Assembly (NCBI GenBank): GCA_030159075.1
Contig: BROG01000128.1
Coordinates: 1,309,676 to 1,373,675, forward strand
DNA: 64,000 nt
From: Atrina japonica
Taxonomy: Eukaryota > Mollusca > Bivalvia > Pterioida > Pinnidae
Direction: 5' to 3'
Position numbers and translations under genes: made by a program. Below are positions 22,885-32,189 of the stretch, piece after piece. The notes under the pieces were generated by a model, which was given only the letters and a program-made list of their open reading frames with translations, did no database searches and was not told the origin of the DNA. Position 1 is the first letter of the stretch, and every line of letters starts with the position of its first letter.

Positions 22885-22960
22885 TAGGCCTAACTTTCTA
22901 CCCCGACTTTAAGCGATTTTGTTGTTGTTGGTAAAACCTTTGGTCAGAAAGTTTGGCCTA
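22885..22960. mobile_element. MITE family A, copy 2
   Basis: The ends are TAGGCCTAACTTTCTACCCC and inverted TAGGCCAAACTTTCTGACC. The interior carries AAGCGATTTT and GGTAAAAC as in copy 1. The flanks GATCTTCCT and GATGTTCCT form a 9-bp direct repeat with one mismatch. 76 bp, non-coding. Confidence 0.7.
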
Positions 22961-23258
22961 GATGTTCCTATGCCACAGACACCTAGAGTGTAGTAAAAAT
23001 GCCAAAAGCACTTTCAAACAAGTGCCAAAAATACTTACTGCACACCTCCCACACACCCTGTGACTGAATCCGCCCCTGTTTATTTTTTCCCTCTTCATAT
23101 GTTATGTTTTATCTATCACAAAATAAATTCTCAAATGTAATTTCTAAATAATAATATTAAAAATAGAGAATATATGCTATTGATAACCTTGTGCAAAGGG
23201 GGAACATTATCAAACTGAAAACTACTGGATCCGCCAATGATAAGTTATGAAGACTTAC

Positions 23259-23535
23259 CTGTTCTGTGATCATCAGAAGACTGGAACAATTCCACGTCTC
23301 CATCTGGGATATCGAGAGCGAAATCTGGTAGATCTTCGAAATCAGAATCTTCTTCGCTGAGAACAGAAAAAGATCGTAAGTAAAATGATGAAGGTCGGTA
23401 AGTTGAACTAAGTCGGACATGACTTTCGTGCCCGCGAGAGAAATCGGAAACATGACCGAGAGAGTCGCTTTGGTCCCCAGGCCCAGGTACGAAAATCAAA
23501 GGCCGTGCTTCAGCTTCGACATTTTCAACTGACAT
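23259..23535 (-). CDS. First coding exon of an unrecognised acidic, serine-rich protein
   Basis: ATG at 23,535 has a purine at -3 (GGAAATGTC). It opens 92 codons plus one base, ending at a perfect splice donor CAG|GTAAGT (exon end 23,259, phase 1). Reading past the donor the frame stops after three residues, supporting a true exon border. The peptide starts MSVENVEAEARPLIFVPGPG, has a Ser/Arg middle (RPSSFYLRSFSVL) and an acidic segment SEEDSDFEDLPDFALDIPDG. It has no signal peptide or membrane segment and looks like a disordered cytosolic N-terminus. I do not recognise the family. Base composition is clearly less AT-rich than its surroundings. No downstream exon was found in the 23 kb to the left, which is full of repeats and may be intron. 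Confidence 0.65.
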
Positions 23536-23700
23536 TTCCTCTCTTCACAGCGATACTTAGCAAAATGATTGACGATGGTTTTTCATGTCCCTACATAGCC
23601 ACGGGAATAAACAATAACAACTACTTTGAATGTTCACAACTTTGTTAATCTCGTAACAACACCGCCATTTCTTCGATAGTAGTCCGCTGTCACGTGATTT
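23536..23700 (-). promoter_or_regulatory. Likely promoter and 5' UTR of the 23,535 exon
   Basis: On the minus strand the segment upstream of the ATG contains TCACGTGA (23,690-23,697), an E-box palindrome of the USF/MITF-TFE class. It also has GAAATGGCGGTG (about 23,659-23,671), similar to the YY1 element that often marks transcription starts. No TATA box is seen. The start site is inferred to lie near the ATGGCGG element, giving a 5' UTR of about 120 bases. Confidence 0.45.
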
Positions 23701-23704
23701 CTCC

Positions 23705-26700
23705 TATTAATAGATCGCAAACTAAAAATAAATCTTAGTAGGCCTATACTTTCTTTGGTCCGGTGGAAGATTATGGGGTTCATTGTATGCGTACTAACGC
23801 CTGAAGATGTCCTTATTTTATTCTTACTACTGCCACAACGATATTTCTAGGTATTTTCCATGTTCAACTAAGCTTAAGATTTAAAAATCTTTCAGTAGGC
23901 ATAATTTATTGAATGAAGGTTAAACACGTGTATACGATGAAACTGTTGCACACGTTTAGACTGATATTTATTTAAACTGATTTATGATGATAATGTTGAT
24001 ATCATGCGCCTTTAGAGCCAGCTGAGATAGAAATGATAGATCTAACACCTATTCTCGGTTTTAGTAGCCACTTTTGGTAAAAAGTAAACTTAGATTTTTA
24101 TTGTGTTAAGGGGTTAATTTATCCAGCGATATATAAAGCTAATACAGCTAAGCAGTTTACAGGGTTTAAGCCTTAAAGGGATTAACAGAAAAATTAAATA
24201 AGACTGAAAATGGCAGAGTTGGCTGCAATGTTATATTTTTATACAGTTGTAGAAAGGTTGGCCTAAAAACTATTTTTTTTAATGTTTAGTTATAATTGAG
24301 AATAACAGTTTAATGCGATTAGGGAATAAATGTGATGATACATAAAGTTTAAAAATGAATAGAAACCCGACATGTAAATTCAATAAATTCTCTTTATTTA
24401 AAATTGTCATTGAAATACATGTACATGTACACTCGGTGTATTTGTGGGTTTTTTTTTTTCAATTTGAGAAAATCGGTACATCATTTGAAAACATCACTAT
24501 ATTCAAAGGATAACATATTTATGGATTAACAATAAAGAATATTATTATATAATGTTTATATATCATTGTATAATGTCACGGACAATCCTTAGAGTTTATT
24601 TACTGACATGCATTTTTCTCTTAACAGGATGCTCAAGAAAGGAAGACTTAATTTTGTTTGGCTTGGAAAAGGGAGATTAGAAGTGTTTAATGAAGACAAA
24701 TTTTGCAGTGTGACAAATAACAATAAAATGATGAGACATGTGTCCCATAAGATACAGATGACAAAATAATAAATATGATTGTGAGTGAAAGTGATTACAG
24801 ATTTATGTATCTTGATGTTCAGTTACATGTACATGCACTGGCTTATTTACAGATACATTATAATTATCTTGGACAAGGGGAAAGAGTTATAGAAGGATAA
24901 CTGGATGGCAGTGATGAATTGTTGAGTTACAGTGACTATGTAACAATATTGTGGAACTACATGTATGCAATTCATTGCAGAACTTCATGTATCTTAAATG
25001 AAATAAAATCCAAGAAATTGATAAATTGTTTTTTATTTCATGTGTGTGTTCTTCCAAGAGGTCACTTTTTAAAGTGCAGTGTTACTCAACAGGATTTCAG
25101 TATGCAAACATGTTTCTTTCATCCAAGCTCTGCACATAGTTATACCTTTATTAGCAGACAAGAAAAAAATAATACCAAATAAGTTTTCAAAATTTATTTT
25201 CTCTATATATTCTTAGTAAATTCATGTTTTTTTCCACTAGAATTCATTGCTTTTCCAATTTAAATAAAGAAAATTTATTCACATGAAGGTGAGGGTTTGG
25301 TTCTTATGTGTTAGAAATCCCATTACAATCTGTGTTTTATTTCAGGATGGAATACACTAATTTTCATGTGAGTAAAATTCTAGTGACTTCATTTTGAAGT
25401 TTATTAATGGTTAAGTAATGTATTTTTAAGTAATTCATGGATGTAAACAAACGGAAATATCAAAATTAGGCCCACACTTCAAGGGTTATACATGTATGTG
25501 TCATTTATTGATTTTCATTAATTTTGGGTATCTACCAAATTTGGAAGACAAATCACACAAATGCAGGATTACTAAGATTATATAGTGAAATTCATCTTTG
25601 CGAACTCATTTATGTCCTAATACTGTACATGTTCATCATTTGCAAACAGCAAAAATCTGACATGTTGATGCAAGAATAATTCTTACTATTCAGTATCATG
25701 CAATTAATCCACAAATAAAAAAATTTAATTTTATTGTAATGAATCAAATTCAACCAAACAAACACAGATTTATACTTGGAAAAACCTATCAGGATCTTCA
25801 CTTGTACAATAATGTCCATACTTTTTCATATTTTAAAATTAAGAACCCAGGATAATCAAATTTTTTGTTATTCTGTCAAAATGACAATAATTGTTGTTTA
25901 AAACAGTGTAGAAATATGTATAAATATTATAAACATCATACCAAAGTTACAATGATTTCATTTCAGATATAAGCTTAAGTATTTTCATTTTTCAACTGTC
26001 TGAATTGTTTAAATATTTCCAATATCAACTTATTTCCCCCAAATTTAAATGAAATCAATTAATCTCTAATTGTCTAATAGATCTATTTAAATTCTCAATT
26101 TCATTTTCTTCCTGCATGTTTGGAAATTATTTACCAAAGATACTTACCTGTGTAGACTTATTGTAAAGTGGGAATTTTATTGCTTGCATAGAATTATTTA
26201 ATTATTATATAATGTGCTAAATTAACATATTTCAGAAATACCTTCTTTTGCGCCCCACTCAAATGTTTATTTTTTAATCATGTGTAAGGAATGTGGAAAT
26301 TTGAGTTTTTAGAAATTGTTAATAAAATATATTCAGAAGTTAATAAATATAAAACATATTTATTCTGATTTTATAAGTATCTGAGTGGTGGTTTAAAAGG
26401 GATGGAGGGCAAAAATATTCGAAAGATTGTTTATTACACCTACAAGGCTACATGCTTAACTCAGGAAGTGATCTGCAGTATTATTACTCTGCGGGAGTTC
26501 AACACCCAAAACGAGAGTCCTTTGTCAATGTTTACTGCAAATACCATATACCATCGCTTTTATCAGAACATATAAAGCTAATCCCCTTGATATTTAAATA
26601 AATGTAGGTGCCATGTATTTTCACACCTTAGTGCTGTGTGATTACGACATGTTCCTGATAGAATTGAAATTATTCACAAACGTAAAAACAAGATATTTTG

Positions 26701-27490
26701 TCGATTTAAATCTCATATATGTTATACATTACATCTTTTAATGTTCAGTTTGAAAATTCTTTTTATTTGTTAATGTAATAAAATTGAGAGGGGATTGCGT
26801 AATTATCAAAAAGATTTTGATTCTAGACTAGTATTTACTTTAGCAGATCAAGAATCTAAAAACTAAAATTTGCTGACACATTTCTGAGTTAATTTCTAAT
26901 ACTTTTCATTTATTTTGAGGTGTTAAAATGGTACCTTATTCGGTTATTTTTTTCAAACTCGTGATTTGTGAAACATTGAATGATTTAAAGTAGTAAATCT
27001 TTCCTTGCTCTCAAATTACCGACTAACATTTTCACGATACACATACGATCAATCTAGTTGTCCGTCCTTGCTGGACGACCGACAACTCTGTATAAGAGAT
27101 TTGTCTCGATTACGTCCATTCTCACTGTTTGCGTGTTACTAACTGGTTTGCGCCTGCGCGGTGAGTGTCGATTTAAACTGGGTCACTCATTTGCATATCA
27201 AAAGGAGACATCCGCTCATAACAGAAGAAGCGCGAGTCACCAATCCCTATTAGCTTTATATATCGCTGATTAATCATACTATATATCGCTATCACAGCGG
27301 CGTATGAAACAAACCAAAAGTGGGGTTGGCATTTTTTATGAAAATATTTTTGCCGATAAAAAGCCTCATGATTATGTAATAAATATATACAACATGCTAG
27401 GCTTTCTAACTGAGCATGTTTCTAATTATTGGATTTATTGTGAGGCAATATTTCGATAGAGGATAAGGCTGCACGCACCTTTTCAGAAAA
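23705..27490. other. Low-repeat AT-rich region
   Basis: This 3.8-kb stretch has few obvious repeats and no supported gene. AGCGATATATAAAGCTAATA (about 24,129) recurs as an exact inverted copy at about 27,247-27,267. Around 27,050-27,300 there is a locally CpG-rich patch with GCGCCTGCGCGGTGAGTG and an ATTTGCAT octamer. It may be an unrecognised promoter or exon, but no reading frame supports it. Confidence 0.35.
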
Positions 27491-27497
27491 TTATGCA

Positions 27498-27652
27498 TAG
27501 GCGTCGGAACCGGGGGGAGCTAGGGGGGCTTAGCCCCCCCCCCCACTTTTTTGCAAAGATAGTAATAGGTGTTAAAAATTGGGGCTTAGCCCCCAGACGT
27601 TTCTGGCGTGTGTATGTGTTTTAAGTTGGTTTCAATTTGCTTCCGACGCTGA
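27498..27652. mobile_element. MITE family B (TAGGCGTCGGAACC), copy 1
   Basis: The ends TAGGCGTCGGAACC and GCTTCCGACGCTGA are inverted copies. The interior has AATTGGGGCTTAGCCCCCAG, then ACGTTTCTGGCGTGTG, and a long C run (27,533-27,544). The flanks TTATGCA and TTATGTA look like a target duplication with one mismatch. A second copy lies at 37,511-37,696. Confidence 0.75.
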
Positions 27653-27746
27653 TGTTATGTATGAAATTTGGAACCCCGTAGAGACATTTTTCAACACCCA
27701 GACGCGATACTACAGTGCCGCGTCAAATGTATTTCACGTTTTCGCC

Positions 27747-27815
27747 TAGGCCGAACTTTCTGCCCCGATTTTTTTGTGCCTGATTTTACCACACACACAA
27801 AAAAAGTTCGACCTA
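27747..27815. mobile_element. MITE family A, copy 3 (reverse orientation)
   Basis: The ends are TAGGCCGAACTTTCTGCCCC and AAAAAGTTCGACCTA. The interior TGATTTTACCACAC is the complement of GTGGTAAAATCA in copy 1, so this copy is inserted the other way round. The flanks GTTTTCGCC and GTTTTGCC are near-identical, supporting an 8-bp target duplication. 69 bp. Confidence 0.7.
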
Positions 27816-27917
27816 GTTTTGCCGTGACGTCGGGGAATTGGGAAGCTAGACCTAATTTCAAACTCTTTGATCAATTTTAAAATAAATGATAAAAAAAGAT
27901 TTGGTTTTATTTTGAAT

Positions 27918-27981
27918 AGTGCTTTACGCCATGAGAGACTTCATGCGATGCCCTAACCACTCGACCATGGAGGCCAAATAG
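27918..27981 (-). repeat. tRNA-like half (SINE head fragment)
   Basis: Read on the minus strand it is TTTGGCCTCCATGGTCGAGT then GGTTAGGGCATCGCATGAAG. This has the box A and D-arm look of a Ser/Leu-type tRNA head (TGGTCGAGTGGTTAGG). No box B follows before the sequence loses tRNA character. Interpreted as a truncated SINE. Confidence 0.55.
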
Positions 27982-28768
27982 TATACTCACCAAATATTCA
28001 GTACTTTGTTGCCCTTAGCTTAAATAACATGTCATAATCGTCTCAGGATAGAACGATATAAGTTTGATATGTACTGATCTGATATGTCTGTTCACCCGCT
28101 TATACATGTATATCACATTTATTATACATTTCAAACAAAGGTTAATGATAGTTTCTTGAAATTTTCAGATATTAAGTTGAAAATTCACAATAATTATGTG
28201 AAAATTCAAGATAGTTTCTTGAAATTTCCACTGCGATGAATCAAGTTAAAAAAAGATTATCACATTTGGCTTAGGGTATGCTCCCCGTTTTTTAGGGGGT
28301 TGTCATGTTGTTAATTTTGAATTTACTGGGTGTGGTGTAAAGCCCCTCTCATACTGCGCCGATAAAGTGTTCCGATAAGTCCCGAGCACGTCCGACTAAA
28401 AATTGGCCGAGTACGTACGATTTTCTCTCGAGAACCAAATGTGTTGCGACATACTAAGATGAAAAAGGAGTATTTCCGATTGTTGTCTTTTCGATTTTTC
28501 CGACTTTTTGCCGATTCTACCGGAAGTTGGCATTTTTTAAACTTGATTTATGTCTTTGTGTTACCTCCAAAGGCGTTTTCCCCCAATAAGTTTGCTTGTT
28601 TTTCTTTAAAAACGAAATTGGATTTGTTATGGAAGTAGGCCTAATGGAATAAAAAAAAAAATCCAGATACCAAAGTATAAACCAATAGAATGTCCAGGAC
28701 ATAGATACAAATCCGGTAGAAATGGACAAACACGGTCCTCTGGAAACCAAGAGGTGGGATCAGGTGCC

Positions 28769-29605
28769 ATGGAGGAGGAACAAGTTCTGGAGGAGCTGGA
28801 TGTGGATGAGTTGGCTGCATATGGCGAGGCTTTCAGGCTGCTAGCCTGCAGGATTGAGCGTAAGGAATAGAACGCTGAGAAGCGCCGTCAGCAGCGCTCC
28901 TGTGGATCGCGGCTCTGGTTGCTGAGAAGACCCGTCTTTGGTCAATACGAGAACCCGATGCATGAGTTGTTGAGGGAGGACAAGGGTGGGTTCCAGAATT
29001 TCCAGCGGGTTGGAGCAGAATTGTTTCAGGAGCTCGTGGATAAGGTTGGACCACGAATCGCCAGGCAGTTTACTAACTTCAAAGCTCCGCTGGAACCTGA
29101 TCTGCGGATTGCGATTACGCTGCGCTACCTCGCAACTGGTATGTTTTATTAAGAATTTACAGGATTATATAGAATATTGTTTGTGAAAATGCGTGGTCAA
29201 TGAAATCAATGTCTTGTGTTATATTAATATTAATATTTGTATTTAAATATACAAGTTTTATTTTGTAGGCGACTCGTACAAGTCCTTAGAGTATAACTTC
29301 CGTGTAGCAAACAACACCATTTCCCTACTGATTCCACAAACGTGCATGACCCTGTACCAAGTGCTCGAAAAGGACTACTTTCACTGTCCGACGACGCCGG
29401 AGGGTTGGTTGCAGGTGGCGGAGGGGTTTTCCCAGCGATGGAACTATCACAATTGTGTCGGGGCGCTGGACGGTAAGCACGTTGCTGTCCGATGTCCCAG
29501 GAAGAGTGGCAGTTACAACTACAAACACTTCTTTTCCATAGTCCTGATGGCCTTGGTGGACTCGGATTACAAGTTCATCTACGCGGACATCGGTGCGAAC
29601 GGCAG
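28769..29605 (+). pseudogene. HARBI1-like PIF/Harbinger transposase, broken
   Basis: Exon 1 starts at ATG 28,769 (MEEEQVLEELDVDELAAYGE..) and is interrupted after 33 codons by TAG at 28,868. The same frame then continues ..LLRRPVFGQYENPMHELL.. and ..FQELVDKVGPRIARQF.. to a donor at 29,138|29,139 (G|GTATGT). The intron ends TTTTGTAG at 29,268. Exon 2 rejoins in frame with GDSYKSLEYNFRV and runs to a second donor at 29,605 (CAG|GTAACT). Exon 2 holds the start of the DDE nuclease: WNYHNCVGALDGKH (first Asp codon 29,469) and FFSIVLMALVDSDYKF. The closing part with the catalytic Glu was not found downstream. One nonsense codon plus the missing third exon imply an inactive gene. The family cuts and pastes DNA with a Myb-like partner (established knowledge). 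Confidence 0.88.
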
Positions 29606-29681
29606 GTAACTGAAAATTGATTAGTTGAACAATGTTTATAACGATATGCATCTGTTTGTACATATATCCAAATTCACTAAT

Positions 29682-29682
29682 A

Positions 29683-29737
<55 letters not shown>
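29682..29737. repeat. (AT)n microsatellite
   Basis: Uninterrupted AT run inside the Harbinger element, directly after the second splice donor of the transposase relic. Confidence 0.97.
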
Positions 29738-29741
<4 letters not shown>

Positions 29742-30524
29742 CCATATATATATATTTATTTAGTGAATTTCCTCCACAGATTTTTTTCCTCACGGACACG
29801 TTCTTTTTTTGTGTTGTGGCATCGTTACGGAAGGTGATAACAATTCAATAATTGCCAGAAAACTGTATCTCCCACGTTTTAAAACTTTCTGCTGATGGGA
29901 AAACACCACGTGATTTGGAATCTGACGTAAGCAGTTGGAAATGTTGGTCAAAATTGCTCGGAAGAGATCTTAAGGGCTCGTAAAGACTCGTAAGATATCG
30001 GAAGATCTTGGTGATTGTCTTATTTTGTCGTAAGGCTAGTCCTAAGGTGTTGGAGGTGTCGGAAGTGATCGGACATTCTCCTAACTACGACGACAAAAAT
30101 CGGAAGAAAAAGTCGGGAAAAATCTTAATGTGTCGGATATTATCGGATAAATAATCGTAAGAAGCCTTAAGCACTCGGATCCAATCGGCACCGTAAACAA
30201 TTCCCGACCTCTTCCGACTCATTAGGATAACTTGCGACACATTACAATTTCTTCAGACCATATCCGAGCTCGTAACGATTTTGTTACGATAATTTAAGAC
30301 TATCCCCGATAAAAATTTTTTTTAAACATGTTTAAAAAAAATTTTGCGCTTCCGATCGCTTTAAGATAACATGCCGACACATTCCAAGTCTCTAGGACTG
30401 TTAGGAGTATTAAGGAGAGTTTATGAGTGTCTCCGATATTGTGCCGATGGTACGTCCGATAAACCACCGAGTGCACATCGGAGTATATCGGAATCAAAAT
30501 CGGCGCAGTATGAGAGGGGCTTAA

Positions 30525-31920
30525 ATTCAAAATTTACAACATGACAACTGTAAATTTTGTATTTACACCCCACCCAGTAGATTAAAAATTTACAAAATGA
30601 CAGGGTTCCGGATAAAGCCTATGCCCCCACATGCACAATACGTTTTGGAACTTTAACAAGAGGTTAAACTTTATGCTAGGAGTGCCTGGGTAATACTCGC
30701 CAAGACTTTTTCATCGATAGAATGAACAACTCCGCAAACGAATCATGGAAATTTAGCAGACATAAGCTGAATGCTACGGGGTTTGGGAGTATGCTCCCTC
30801 GCCGTACATTTTTTTAATTTAACGAGAACTTTAAGCTAGGGGTCTGGGGATATATGTTCCTCAATAATCTCGCCTAACTTTGACAAAATCAGCATTTTCT
30901 GACGCTGTAAATTTCAGATCCATATGTCAAAATAAATCAGTAGCCCGGATTTGACTGAAAAAAATTACGGTATCATAATTTTTTCAAAGGAATACACATG
31001 TGATTGTTTGGTTTTATTATGTACACAAAATATGCATATTTCAAAAGTTATATACAAATCTACCTAAGTACATCACGCTTTCGAGTCCGACATGGGGCTA
31101 CCGGTACACAATTTGGGTGCCATCATAGGTTCTGTAACAAAGTCCCCATTTTTAATTCAAGACAACTTTGTCTTTATTTTAGGTAAAGTTTATTTAGAAT
31201 ATAAGTTTCTGTTTTGATTAGTATCAGAAATATGTAATTATGCACCCAGTGGTTGCCCCGTTTCGTTTTTGTTTGCGTCACGACGGGAAAGTGTGCGTGT
31301 GCACGTGTGTATGTAGGTATTTGTGTCTGTGTGATTTTAAGGGATGTTGATGTAACTTACTTTGGCGATTCCAAACGCTTACACAACCGCTATCCCCCAA
31401 ATATTTACTTCCTGTCAACATCCACTAATTATCCCCTAAGCATTCTAATACCCATCTTATAGGCTTATACGTGTGACGCTATAAAAGATAATTTCATTTT
31501 AATTGGTTGAACAAAGTGAATTAAATTAATATTGTTTTCTCCTGATTTTTCGAAGTGTATGTAGAGGGCGCTATTTCCGCACCGTATCGGTGAATGATTT
31601 TCATGTTGCGTGAATTTTGGTCATTCGACACACAGACGCTGACCAGTACAAACACCTAAATTTTAATAGATACAATAAATCACAGGAATGGATGGTGTTC
31701 AATTAGAAAATATATTTATCTTGTTTTTCTTATTGAGATTTTTTGAGTGACGAAGTATTCATTATGAACTTTTGGGAAATGTGTATAGTGTGTAGAAGCT
31801 CAGTTGTTCTGAAAATGACGGGCTTTAAATAATGTTTGTATGATTTTCAAGATCACTAATTAAAACAGCACACAGCGTTATATGCTTGCATGTCAAATTG
31901 TTCTTTTTGTTTCTGTAATT
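30525..31920. other. Repeat flank and unassigned sequence
   Basis: 30,525-30,595 belongs to the ACAACATGACA / TTTGTATTTACACCCCACCC family that also flanks the Harbinger element on its left. 30,760-30,900 contains GGGAGTATGCTCCCTCG-type words, paired with GGGTATGCTCCCCGTTTTTT at 28,274. It is therefore the other half of the older host repeat. Beyond 30,930 nothing was recognised. Confidence 0.45.
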
Positions 31921-31934
31921 TCATCAAGTTTGTC

Positions 31935-32185
31935 CAGGGGAAATACAATGTACTCAAGACAGTCTCGTGTGCGCATGCGTGTCTGTACTGAAGCCGAAAT
32001 AAAGAGTAAATTTGCCGAGGCAAAACATTCAAAAGAAAACTAACGACCTGGCAATTTTGAATAGCAAACTGTCACGTGAAAGGAAGCCGGATAGTTTTGA
32101 TCGGCATACAAAACAAGAATGAGTTTGAAGCGGTGACATCAGGTGACCAGGATTTTGGACTGATATCATCTTTTCGGACCTTGTG
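31935..32185 (+). promoter_or_regulatory. Candidate CpG-containing promoter and non-coding first exon
   Basis: TGTGCGCATGCGTGTC (about 31,968) is a good match to the NRF1 site. An ETS-like GGAAGCCGGAT (about 32,082) lies near CACGTGA. A GTGGTAAGG splice donor follows at 32,186. Frames in between are short (ATGAGTTTGAAGCGGTGA stops after five codons), so it would be a 5' UTR exon. There is no independent evidence of transcription. Confidence 0.25.
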
Positions 32186-32189
32186 GTAA

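Larger units (their letters stand above)
28341..30521 (+). mobile_element. Complete PIF/Harbinger transposon
   Basis: Perfect 23-bp terminal inverted repeats begin AGCCCCTCTCATACTGCGCC (28,341-28,363; inverted at 30,499-30,521). They are flanked by TAA at 28,338-28,340 and 30,522-30,524, the 3-bp target typical of PIF/Harbinger. Inside lies a two-exon HARBI1-like transposase relic (28,769-29,605), a TA microsatellite, and about 570 bp packed with TCGGA and CGTAAG words (29,930-30,500), matched by similar words at 28,361-28,430. No Myb-like second gene was found. Both flanks belong to one older repeat (TTTTGAATTTACTGGG on the left, complementary words on the right), so the element landed in an existing repeat. 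Confidence 0.92.

Noticed and set aside
27058..27273. 71-residue plus frame in a CpG-rich patch
   Set aside because: Starts at TTG, no domain, and a GCGGTGAGTG donor-like site would cut it; kept only as a note in the region entry.
28833..29054. Minus-strand frame of 73 residues
   Set aside because: Shadow of the Harbinger transposase exon on the other strand.
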